A stretch of DNA of 64,000 nt from Phoebastria nigripes (lineage: Eukaryota; Chordata; Aves; Procellariiformes; Diomedeidae): the NCBI GenBank assembly GCA_035582835.1, contig JAYKAV010000678.1, positions 524,767 through 588,766 on the forward strand, read 5' to 3'. This document shows, piece after piece, positions 23,203-35,110 of this stretch. The position numbers were made by a program, and so were the translations under genes. The notes under the pieces were generated by a model that made no database searches, had not been told where the DNA came from, and saw only the letters and a list, made by a program, of their open reading frames with translations. How positions within the stretch are numbered: the first letter of the stretch is position 1; the number at the start of each line of letters is the position of its first letter.

Positions 23203-26200
23203 GTTTTAATTTTCATTGCTGCAGAAAGGTTGAAAATGTGACTAAAATATACTCCAAAAGCATGGAAACCAGAAGATTATTGTAAGTATATCCCCTTTTT
23301 ATTTTTAAAAAAGGGTGGGAGAACGGTAGGAGAAGGGCTGCATCCTAGTGTTTGGACCCAGGTTCGGCAACACTGCACTTCTGGAAAGACAGCCAAAGAC
23401 TGAACAAACATACAGGCTGAGTTGTCTTCTGTTTCCCGAAATGCTTGCTGCCAGATGGGTGGACNCAGTCAGAGAAAGCTGATACTGCTCCTGCATGGGC
23501 TATACCTGTTCTTCAGATAAACAAAGGAGTTCGTTTTCTAGTGCTGTCAGACTGTTGCTTCTTCCTGACACAAGACTCTAAAAATTCACAGTGCAAGAGA
23601 AGGAAAATATACTGCAAATCAGGATTTATATACTTGCCTATAAGCAAATCTTGCTGCATTGATCTGTGAATTTAGTGAATAAAGCTGTCTTTCCAGGGAT
23701 CTTTGACTGGAATAAAAATTGAGGCTTTCAATGAACTCTGAGTGGCACGAGAATGAACTCTACATAGCACCAGAAAATGCTGTTATTCCTCAAGCATATN
23801 GGGGGGCTTGATTGCAAACTCACTGTGACAGGGACCTTTTCTGTTCTGCGTTTGTACTTTGGAAGCCAGCGGGACACAGTTTCCAATTAGTTCTTCTGAG
23901 CACAGCAGTGATACATAGGAACTAATGCAAAACTAGTATGAGTGACTTGCTCTAAGAAAAGGCAAAACACTAATACAAAGTGCTGTGCTATATGGTTGGT
24001 AGCAGGTAAAGCTCTGATTTTCTTGGTTGCAGTTACCACAGGCAAGTCACTTAATGACTCTTGCTCAGTTCCCTCTATGTGTAGTTGGAATAACAGTAAT
24101 TCCTTCCTTCTGTCCTTTCTCTTGCCACTTAAGATGTAATCTTGCAGAACAGGATACTTTCTTTTATAGATTTGCATAGCATCTACCACAACCAGGACTG
24201 AGAGGGTACAGGGAAGGAGGTGTCTGGACTCCGCAGGGGTTTGTTTCAAATGCTTAGATAGCATATGAAATTATTAACTGGGGGGAAAAAAAAGATGTTG
24301 ACTAGTCTATGAAGTTTTGTAAAACACAGAATTTCTTTCTCATGTTTCAGACATTTTGGGGTAATTTTTTTTCTAGGAAATGTAAGGGAATATGGAGAGC
24401 ATGTGCCAGGAGTGTAATTTAGCCCAGTTTTATTACAGACATGGCCTACCACTACCAGGAGAAAAAGGTAGTCTCTGCCTAATGCTACTGCTGCAGGAGG
24501 TAGCAAAGGCACCCCCTGTGCTTTATACAGTATGGTTACCCAAACTCACAGTGGAGCGATCCAGTGCAGAATTCAGAGCTACGGGAGCAACAGTAAATGC
24601 AGACTGCCTTCTGGTGCGGAGAGCTGGAAGCCATTCCTGCTTCAAAAGAGAAAAAAAACCCAACAAAACCAAAAAACGACAAACACAAAACCCACAGGAC
24701 CTAATTTTCCAAGCACGTATCTGCTGACAAAAAGCATCAAATTTAGCACTCCAGATATCCTTAGAATAGTCTGGGTACAGAAAGCAAGCCTCATTTTCTC
24801 TTTCTCTCTTTAAAATGGACTTGTTTCTAGCTTTCCATGAAGCAGAAACTTCAGTCCTAACTGAGCATGTGGATCATAAGCTGTGGTAAAATATATATAA
24901 CCAAGAGGCATACACAGAGCTTTTACTATGGAAGAAACAAACATAACTGATCTGCAAAAGGAATCATTTAATTTGTGATTACAATACACAACAAAAAAGT
25001 TTTCACATAATATAATACTGTAAAATTCTTGGGTGTCACTAAGCCTCATTCAATCCTGGACAGCAAACAGGTGGCCTCTAATAGGCATTAATAAGTTTAT
25101 CAGAGAGGCAACAGCAAAACTTTCAGTGTAGGAGAAGTTTCACCGCTTTTGTGCTTGGCTTGCTTCTTTTTGGGAGTTTTAGTAAACACTAAACAACTGA
25201 ACTGTACTCTTGGAAACTCCTCAGACGAAAAAGCATCAGCCAGTGGATACTATGTCAGCATGACCATAAAGACTCCTCTAGGTCACAAGATGTTTGTCAA
25301 ATGCCATGTCAGCTGAAAGGCAACTTACAGCAGCCATTTAGCTTGGTGGCAGGTTTGAATGTCCTAGTATATGCAAAAGGTCTTGTGTCTGATGTAAAGG
25401 AATAATATCATGGTTGTAAGGACAGCTGAACAAAAATCTACCGACAATAACATTTGGAAAAGGGTCTGGTTTGTTCCAAGCTCAACACTGAAGTAAGGTT
25501 CATCTGTAAAGTTTGAATTTTGAATTTATTTCTAAGCAAATTTAAACCAGTTTCTACATCTAATATGAGGTTCAAGAACAGACCTTCAGATCCTTCAGTT
25601 AGAATTNGCTTAGAGATTTTGAATACATTTGAAAACAGCAGTAGTCAGAGCATGCCAAACTCCAGCAGTTCTGGATTAACAGTGGCTTCAAAGAGGGGCA
25701 GTTTCAGGTGATGTGGGCCATTCAACATTATGGGATTCCAGGAGACAGATCAGCAAAGTGGATGAAAAGCACCATGAACTTTCTTCAGTGCAGCTGCTAT
25801 CTGTCCCATGCAGGTCCACCAAGGTAAATCAAATACTTTTCCACTTTTTTCTTGCCATAAAAGGAAAAAAGATTTCACTGGACATCTTTTATCTTTGCAA
25901 AATAAAAAATGATTTCACACTTAACCAATGTCTAGAGGAAACTGTCTTTGATGATTCAGTTTATGACTTGTCAATTGGTTACATGATCATAACAATCTTG
26001 TGTTGAATGCATTTCATGTGTCTCTTAATCATACAAAAGTTTAATTTCTACAAACTGAAAGGTGTTAAGATTTAATGTTTCAAGCCACTGAAGGTTATAT
26101 GCACTCCCAGGTATTGTGAGCATCGCCAGTTTTCAGACGTTCCCTGGATGCTCACAGAAGCTCAGCAGTGCAGGGGCTGAAAACATTTCTCATTTCTGCA

Positions 26201-26261
26201 GTCACCCTGCCCAAGGGAGTTTTCACAGATGGAACATTTTGCTGAACTGAACTCAGGAGAC

Positions 26262-26280
26262 TACACACACACACACACAC
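26262..26280 (+). repeat. (CA)n microsatellite
   Basis: Nine uninterrupted AC units followed by TCTCT. Confidence 0.85.
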
Positions 26281-29167
26281 TCTCTAACACCCCATTACTG
26301 CTAGCACAGCTGAAAGCTATACCCAAATATTAGCAAAGGATTAACAAACTTTACAGTCAAACTTGCATTTAGAACAGTCCTGGAACATGTCTAGTATTTA
26401 AGAAAGACTTGCAAAAAATCCTCATTTCTTATTCACCAAAGACAGAGCATTCAGCACCTTGCAAGATTGAGGCCTTTCAGTGGGTAACCTTCTACTACTT
26501 CATAGGTATCACTTTATAGCATCCCCAATGATTCAACCCATACTGAAGACTACCTTGTCCAAGCAACTGATGTATTTCCTGGTCCCTTGAGTGGTGCCTT
26601 AAGATCTTTGTGTAAAGGGATCATTTTATCCAACACTGAAATACAGCCTCCCCTGTGGTATAACTTGGCAACTATTTAATGGCACAGAGCAATGCTGTAT
26701 GAGAGATTTAAAATGGAAAGTGAAGGCCATGAGAAAACAACCCTCCCTTAACAGCAAGTGGCTTAGATACTTTCCTGCTTCTACGGGAAAGCATTCATTT
26801 TAAATAGAGTATAACTCAACATCATGGTGGGTCAGACACCACGGCTTTGCTGATTTAATTAATATGAAAACACGCTGAGGATTGCCTGTATATATTCAGC
26901 CTCTAGAATTTGTATTTCTTATTTTCAGGGCACAAAACATTTCTGGAGCTTATCACACAGAAGGTGCACCATCCTAAAGAGCAGAGTAAACATGGCTCTG
27001 GATGAAAACTGTGTTACTTAGTAAAAGGCTAGGGATTGTTTTTTGAGAGGACACCAACAGATAGAGCATCTTTTTTTCATAAAAGTGGTCTGCCCTATTT
27101 TCTTTTCATCACAGTGCTAATTTTCTAATGTCTTCACCAGCAAAAATCATATTGGCACAAATGCCTGTTAGGTTTGCCATTGGATGAGTTCATTACCATA
27201 TATTTGTCCAAGCAGAATTCCAGTGATATTTTCAAAGAGACAAAGCAATGTAAGTAAGTTTTACCTTGCTGACACAGTGTTTGGTGTTAACTGCAGGTTC
27301 TGTGGAATGGCAAACTTACTTAAAGGTAAAAAATACAACCATTTTGGATTGTGTGACAATTCTTTTTTAGGGCTCACATGACAGCCAGACTTACTCACAA
27401 GCCAGTTTTCTTTCAGCAAACTCATTTAATGTTGGCTGGGGGAAAATGGCACGTCAGTGCCAGACCTTCTCCTCCACTTTCCTTCTTTTCATAGTTCCTT
27501 CTTCATGTGTCTTGGTCTTTGAGCAGTACTGATGGCCAGAGAAAGGGATCTGGACCCTGGTATCAACCATTTAACTTTCAGAGAATTCAGAAAAATCAGG
27601 AAATGTATCTTAAATTGGTGAAGAGAGTTGTGCATTTTCAAAGGGCAATTCAGACCTGACAGAAGGTCAGCTATCCTTCCACTGTCTACAACAGAGCCAA
27701 CCTGTGGTGAGGAAGCCCCTAAATTAGATGCTTCTATAGAAATGTCTGGAATTGGGTAGGATGAACAAGGACTGAGATGTAGATTACCGTTTCAGAACAT
27801 GGTTTGGCTTCCAGAAACTCAGAAGTTAACTTTTCAGCATTGCTGTGAAAAACAGAGGTAATACTACCAATCACTGTAAAGCAATCAGCTTCCCAACACG
27901 ACCAACAGCTCATTAAAGTATATCTTTAGTATCTTATTGCTATTGTATTATGTTATATGCAAAAAGCAGTCAAAGCAGACAGGGAAACATATTCAGCCAT
28001 AGTTTCATCCACGACACATAAATGATGGCAGTATTGTCTGCAGTGATGAATGGACGCAATAAGGGAGATGTCAAAGAAAAAAAAGTCTGCCCCCAACATG
28101 CCGTTCCACCAGTTGTCTGGAAGAAAACATAGAACAAGACCAAGAGAGTCTGTAAAAATTTTGGATGCAGATTTGAGGGGGAGAGTAATGGAACTGGAGT
28201 TTTTCTGGAACATGCAAAAGAAAGAAAGAAAAAGGGTGAGTGGGGCCTGGCAGCAACACAGGGTTTGCGGGGAGGTGACGAAAACAAGAGCAAAGAGACA
28301 AGCTAAAACCNACAGTGACAGAAAATGTATCTGTAGAGAGAAGCTAAAGGCAAAATATGGCCAAGCAAAGTAACCCCATAAAATCCTCTACCATGAGCAT
28401 TCTGAGGCTGAAATTTTATTTTCTCTTTATTTTACAAGGTGTAAACTGGTCTTTCAGTTAGAAAACATTTCTATTAAATAGTGTCTCTCTAAAAAGACTA
28501 GTTTCCTTATTAAAACTGCAGTGGGTTTCACAGTCTCCCCAAGCAGTTCTCGGTTTTTTGTGCTCTTGCTCTCAAACGAGGCCTAAATTCTGTGACCTAT
28601 TAATCACAAAGCAGATCCTGGTATATGCATACAATCCCGTGCAAGGTAATAAGAGATTGTGCTGCTCACTATGTCTAAAAATTAAAATGCAGCTGTTGAG
28701 AAATTGATATAAACCAACTACGGTAGCCTGGAGTTAAATATTTATATTAGTAAAAACTGACCTAGCTCTTGAGTTCCTAGAAGATCAGAGTTAACTTTCA
28801 GCTTGTGACTCAATTGTAAAACAATGCCATTTTCTCTTCTCAAGCCAGCAGACAGCCCAAAACAACACCCCTGGGAAGACATGATTCTTTAAATGAGAGA
28901 TTTTCTTCACTGAGTCTTAAGTCTGAAGTTTTCAGATGATTCTGTGTAAGTCTTTATTATTAACTAGTTCACCAATGAAAAAAGTAGGTGAAAAAGAATA
29001 GAGACAACCTGTATCAAATATCACTGCATACTGAACTAAGCATATATATGATCTGTTGCAAATTACATCTTGTTTTGGTATCTCACTTTGGTTTAATTTT
29101 TGGCTGGTTTGTGGGAAAGCGTTACTGCTGTCAGGGGTTTTCCTGTGCTACTCCCCCTCTTACAGGG

Positions 29168-29182
29168 AAAAAAAAAAAAAAA
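29168..29182 (+). repeat. Poly(A) run
   Basis: An A-run of about 15 bases in A-rich sequence. Confidence 0.75.
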
Positions 29183-29424
29183 GGAAAAGACCTTAACAAG
29201 GCCAAGGAAAGTATGAGACAACATAAAGCACAAAAAAACACTCAAAACCGAAGTGGCCAAGCAGATATGGATTTTTGCCCCCCATTCAAATAATAAAGAT
29301 AGTTGATGACATTGCTGCATTTTTTTGTAATCAAAAGCAGACATATACTTGTGAATTTAAAGTATTATTTTAATCAGAAAAGCTGAACTTTGTGTAACAT
29401 AGCTGATGTTGGACAAGAGTCAGT

Positions 29425-29640
29425 ATCAGGAGTAAATGCTGAAAGGGACATTGCAAAGTTTGACCTCTCTTATTTACACTTTCATGGATGATCTAGAAAA
29501 AAATATCTGAACCATCCTATTAATAGAAAAGAGAAGTCATTAAACTTTGCTGACAACAGAACAAAAATTCAAAGCCATGTCAATTTTGAACCTCATTTAA
29601 CAGTAATGAATGATTAAATGTGCTTTATGTTTGGGGAGGT
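29425..29640 (+). mobile_element. Very old CR1-like reverse-transcriptase relic
   Basis: Three short blocks line up in order with the reverse transcriptase seen in the copy at 3.2-5.2 kb. SGV lies near 29428. A block reading LTSLIYTFMDDLE at about 29460-29500 corresponds to [15 protein letters not shown] of that copy. FADNRTK near 29544-29564 corresponds to the catalytic FADD motif. Further on, KCALCLG near 29615-29636 matches the KCEVLHLG block. The frame shifts several times and roughly 50 bases are missing between the last two blocks. The similarity is at protein level only, so this predates the other CR1 copies and may be an L3/CR1-type relic of early amniote age. Edges are uncertain. Confidence 0.5.
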
Positions 29641-32600
29641 CTGTGCCAAACCTTAAAGCTGTTAGAAATAGACTGCAAATATCACAAGGAAACTCAGTTT
29701 GGAAACATATTTAGCCAACATAATTTGAGAAAAATAACTCCACATCAACAGGGGGTGAGTTTGGCAGAAGGCTCCTTTCGCCTGTATGGCTCACCTGTGT
29801 TAGTTAAGGGCTAGTTTGGAAACCACAGCTTCTGGGTCCAGAACAGAGCTGCAAATGCTGCTGTTTGTGTTCAGTGTTCATCGGTTCATTTCAGGCTGAT
29901 GCATCCCCTGCATTTTCTTTTATTTCTTAAGTCCTNGAGAAAGGTAAATCAGAAGTTATTTTCAAACCAGAGTTTGTTTTTTTTCAGGNTGAGGTCTACT
30001 TCTGGATAAATACTTTGCTGTTTTTAAAGGAAATTCATAGAGGTTTGGGATGTTTGTGTTTGATTATATTAGGGGTGAAACATGCAACAGAAAACAGGGG
30101 AAGGATAAAGTTTCAGGTTTTGCAAACCACAAACAACACCAGCTTCTTCTATTTATTTCTTGTTCACAAAAAATATGCATCCAAAGGTTTCTCCAGGCAC
30201 ACTTTTTGGGAAACACTTATGATGGGTTTGCCATTGAATGACCTCACCCCCAGAAATCTGTTTGTGATGACTAATAATAACAATTAAGATGTCATCAAGC
30301 ACTAAAATCCTCCAGAGAACTGGAGCCTGTTCTCTGCTCACAGTGTATGTAAACACTGGAAATATATGTAGCATTGCAATATCCTATAGTCCTGCCTGCA
30401 AAAATACAACAGGATAACTCTTTTCTCTATACAGAACTACATGAAATTGTGAGAAGACAACTGTACTTAAAATTCTGTTATCCTTCTTATCGTGCTGCAT
30501 TGGAAATATGGGGCTAATGTCTAATCCTTCAGGTTATAGCTAGTGTCCCTTGCCCATTTCAACAGCAGGACATGCTCTCTTCAAAAGCATCCGTGGAGGC
30601 TGCAAGTCAAAGCCACTGATGAAAGCCAAGTCTCCTGTCTGTCCTGTGTGTTAAGCACTAGTCTTGCTCTCTTTTATCTGGCTTTCTGTGGAGTTTACAA
30701 TTGCTGCAAGGGAACACCTTGTGAATTTTCATTTTTCCTCAGCTTTAATTTCACAGCATATGTGTTCTCTGCATACAGACCTGGCTACAGGGGCTCTAGA
30801 AACAAATTCCCTGAACACTCACAACATCTAACTTTGGAAGCAACATTTTGCCTAGAACCACATTATTATCACAACTTGCTCAACCTATCTGTTGTCTAAG
30901 GGATGTTTGTGAGGGGGCAACAGGACCAGGGAAAACTCCTGCGCTCTCTTTTCCATGTAGTTAGTAGCAGCAGGTTCACAAATTTTTGAAAGGTTGTCCA
31001 AGCTAGTCTTATNGATTGTAAGTTCATGGGGACCAGTGAGCTGGATACCAGTGAGGTGCTAAGATAAGAAAGATTATTCATGCATTTATCCCTGCCAAAG
31101 ATGGGAACAACTGTTCTGGGTGGGAATGCAATCCTGTTTTAGGAGTGCATGTTCCTGGCATCATCACCCATGAGTGTCTCAGCAAGGCTGACAGACTACA
31201 GAAAGAAGAAAAATAACATTGAAGCCTCCAACTTTGAAGATGTCTCCAGGAAGAGCAGTAAAGTGTTTGGGATAAGAGACTTAGCTGCACTGAGCTCCTG
31301 GCAGGGGAAATCAGGCAGGAGGAATGCAATTGTCTGCTCATCAGATGACTGTGACCATCCCAGCCTGTGGTGCCCAATGCCCCAAGCACCTGGAGGTCTG
31401 AGCTCACCCAGCCGACAGCCATGGAGATGAGCAGGCAGGGCTGGTGGGCATTGGGAGCCCTCGGGAGTTTCTGCACTGGTTGGAAGGTGGGCTCTTTCCC
31501 TCCTCGTTTTGCTACCCACAAGGTGAGGTGTTTTGTTTATGTCCTTACAGAGGTGGTCATAGCAGGGTCTTTTTTAAAAAAAAAGAAAATTCACAAAGGG
31601 ACAACCCAGAGACCAGATTTGTAGCCTGGGATTGCCCCTTCTTTTTGTTTGCTCAGTTTCTGTGAGCACAGTCTGGTGTTACAGGGGTATACTCTCATTC
31701 TCAGGTGCCTGCAGGTGTCAAGACTTGGCATAAGTTTACATTCCCTATAGTATGCCCCAGGCCATAGCCTATCTGCATTTAATCTGCATGAACTCTGAGG
31801 CACTCCAGCTGGATCCATCAAAGGTGGCGAGGGTGCTTCGTGCCTTGTGAGAGAATCACACCTAATCTCAGCTGACCCCATTAAGAAGGGCTGACCTGTA
31901 GGTACATGTTCTCTCTTGATTTGGACTGCTGTTGTTTATTTTCTGAAGTCTCCCAAATGAGCAGGCAATCCTGGGGTGCCATTAAGTGTGAGTCACCTTT
32001 TGGGGCTTAGTCTTGCCAGGAGACTCTTTCTGTGACACCAGTGCTGTCTGTATGCACTTGAACGCAGAAAGGATATGTGTGCTGGACGCTAATAAAGTGG
32101 GTTTGCACCTTAGTTTTACATGTGTCTATTCTCTCTGCCCAATGCTCCCTGGAGAGGCCATGAGGTCCAGTGCTCCCTCTTGCCTTCTTATTTTCCTTGA
32201 CCCACAGGTGCAAAAAGCATTTTGCTGTGCTGTGTTACACAGCGGAGTGGGAACTGCTGCAGATTCGGGGCTGTATGGAGAAGAGCATCCCAGGAGGAAG
32301 GATGCCTCTGAGCCAGATTCTGGAGAGAGGAAAACGGTGGGATGTGGTCTTGGGTGAAAATACAGGTTTAAGAAGTGAATGGGTTACAACTTCCAGGCTG
32401 GTCCTGGGGAGGGTTTTCAGTGGGGAGGGAGGCAGGTTTAGCTTAAGATGGTCTCTGAACACTTTATGCTGATCAAGAGCTTCTGGATGGAGACAATGGC
32501 CCTTTCAAAAGTGGATGTGATATCCTTTCTAGGACTGGTGTCAGCTGCTGACACAAAGCTGAGAAGGTAGCATACTGTTCTGCATGTTACCAGTCACCCC

Positions 32601-34249
32601 ACAACTGGGGAAAGAAAGGGTCTGTCAGTGATGCCAGTGAGGTGTGGAGAGCAAGGGAACGTGGCAGTGGGGACAGCCAGGACTTCAAGGAGCACAGCGT
32701 CTCTGCTGCTTGCCTAGCAGAGTGCCACACAGTACCCCATGCAGGCTCACAAGTGTCTCCCTTCCTGGGACCCAGAACACAGAGTGCAGCAACACTTCTC
32801 CCTAGGGTGAGAGGATCACCTCCCTCCTTGTCTGGGATCTCTTGCTCCTTCTTTTACTGCTCCCTAGCCACACAAATCATAGTTTCTTATATGTGGTGGT
32901 ACAGCAAAAGCAATGTCAGTCCCCTGGGGTGGCAAGGCACTCTAGGGAGGACAAAGAGGAGGACCTTTCAGGGATATTGGAGGGGTTTCCTCTTAGTGTG
33001 CAGTGCAGGCAAAGCCAAAGTGCTTGGGAACGGCAGTTGGACCCCTGCATAACTGCAGATCTGACCTGTGGGCAGCATTGCTATTGACAGGCACAGTCAG
33101 GTAGCCACCTGATTGTAACACCTGATTTCATATCTGAAAGACAAGTCAGACATCCCAATCCTGCAACCTGTTGTATTCATCTATCAATCACTGATCTAAA
33201 ACTAATAGAAAATTCTTCAAAGCCAAAGTACATCTGCTCACCTCTTTGGCTAGCCTCCCCAAGACGAGAGGAAGGCTGAACTGCAAGACCAAGTCAGGTG
33301 TATGCCAGCATTTTTTATAAGGTTCCTCCATCACCCCTGAAACTCCACTGACACTCCTCATATTCACCTCTAAATTATGATGAACCCCTTCAGTTCAAGC
33401 CTCACAAACTGAGAGTGGGTGATGAATTTACAGACTATATTTTTTAGTTTCTTCACATAAGGAAAGAGATTTCCAATATTCTCAAGGAATGCCATTGTGA
33501 GTGCACAGCACAGTAGGTTTCAAGGGAAACACAGAAATACTGTCCCTCTGCTAATTTGTCACAAAGCAACTACTATTTCATGCAACCCAATCAATTACTA
33601 TGGAAAAATATTTGCTCCACACAAACACTTGAATGATTTCCAGAGATAAGGCATCTCTGATGAAGAAGATGAGAGAGTAGGGAGGAATAAACCAATTAGC
33701 ATTAGAGAAAAGAAAGGGCTTTTTTTCAGTGTGAGACCAGAATTCAGTAAAGCAACCCTAGGAGCCCATGGAGCGGCTCAATGCAGGTGCATGAAGTGGG
33801 AACACTAATTACGGCGGAGTGACATCTGCCATCTCATCCTGCACAAACCTCACTGAGTACTTGTCCTTCAGAGCAAGGTTCAATAACCATGTAATGGACT
33901 AACCTAGAATAACCTGACCTCCAGTGAAGCTTGCTCCTAGCCCCCCACTCAATTAGTGAGTGATTTTTGCTCTAGAGCTTTAGGGTTTATAAGACACATT
34001 TGTTTTTCTTGCCTAATAACGATGGATCTTGTAATTATCCCTGTGCTGTCTGATGCTTTAATAGAGCTCGTTATGCTCTTCATCTCAGTGATACACTGCA
34101 TTGGCCCAGATACCAGGTAGCCTTCCATGTAAGGATGCATGCTCTTGTGTTTTACGGAGTGGAAATAAGAATTCCACTTCCCCACACCCACCTAAAAATG
34201 TTATATTAAAGGAACAAAGCCTGCAATAGGCCATTTTGTCCAGCCCTAT

Positions 34250-34510
34250 GCACGGCCCTGAAACCTCCCCTAATCCCCACTCTTCCCCCAGCTGCTTCCC
34301 AGGGCCCAGGTGCTCCCTACTGCCTGGTGCAGGCCCAGAGATCCCCGTCCTTTCTACGGGGCACCAAGGTAGCTCACAGCCTGGCTGTGCCCCATGGTGC
34401 CCTGGGCACTGTGCGCATGCCCCCAGCCAGCCCCAGGGCTGTGGATCGCTGCGGTGGCACCAGCTGGCTCCCCTTGCCAGAAGGTCTCGCTGGGACTCCC
34501 AGGACCACAG
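34250..34510. other. GC-rich patch
   Basis: About 260 bp of C/G-rich sequence stands out from AT-rich surroundings and includes roughly eight CpG dinucleotides by eye. Open frames across it (34236-34589 plus, 34085-34543 minus) follow from base composition and have no recognised domain. Confidence 0.55.
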
Positions 34511-34698
34511 CATAGCCCGTGAATTTGGGGAGGATTTTTTCAAGTCTCCCTATCTGGGAAAAAGAAACAAAACCAACCAGAACAAATAGCAGCAATCATT
34601 AAAAAGTACGTTACCAATATGGTACTGCCATCAGAACTTCCACCAAATAAAAAGTTTATTTCATCACTGTCTTGTTTTTCAGCTTCATTAAAAAATCC

Positions 34699-34711
34699 TT
34701 TTTTTTTTTTT
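34699..34711 (+). repeat. Poly(T) run
   Basis: A T-run of about 13 bases, bounded by CC on the left and continuing T-rich to the right. Confidence 0.75.
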
Positions 34712-35091
34712 CTTTTAAGGAAAAGGGTAAATAGAAACAGACAATTTACTTTCTCCATTCCTCACTTTAAAGATTTCGCTTGTGTTCTTGCATTGTGGGC
34801 TACTTTGTAGCCTCTGCCACGGCCTTCTGCTGCTCTTCACAATGCGATTTTTTTTTAGTGCAAGTCGGTAGGTGTTATCCACACGCTCTGCAGGTAACGT
34901 GCTGATCACACGGAACTGCTTTAATTCCTTGCTTCCAGCTGTTTGGTTGTGTTAAACAGCAAAAGGTACATTTCCGAATACTCATTGCCCATGTAAGCAA
35001 ATGCTGTAGCTGTGGCAAGGATCTCGTCAGCTCAAGAACAGAAAAGAAACTAATCAATGAAACATGCTATTTAAACCTGATCTGCCATATT

Positions 35092-35110
35092 TAAAAAAAA
35101 AAAAAAAAAA
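35092..35110 (+). repeat. Poly(A) run
   Basis: An A-run of about 19 bases. No adjacent retrocopy is recognised. Confidence 0.8.

Larger units (their letters stand above)
21400..29424. other. Unique sequence, no supported gene
   Basis: No gene is recognised in these 8 kb. It contains an A-run (23189-23202), an A/C-rich stretch near 24650-24690 and a (CA)n run (26262-26280). Open frames of about 100-150 codons (for example 21841-22290 plus and 23887-24264 minus) show no domain and are not called. Confidence 0.6.

Noticed and set aside
31078..31521. 147-codon minus frame and overlapping 93-codon plus frame
   Set aside because: Mutually antisense frames without domain or exon signals; not enough to call a gene.
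32520..32580. Sequence reading AADTKL, resembling the CR1 catalytic FADD block
   Set aside because: Only one short block matches. Neither upstream nor downstream CR1 blocks could be found, so it is probably chance.
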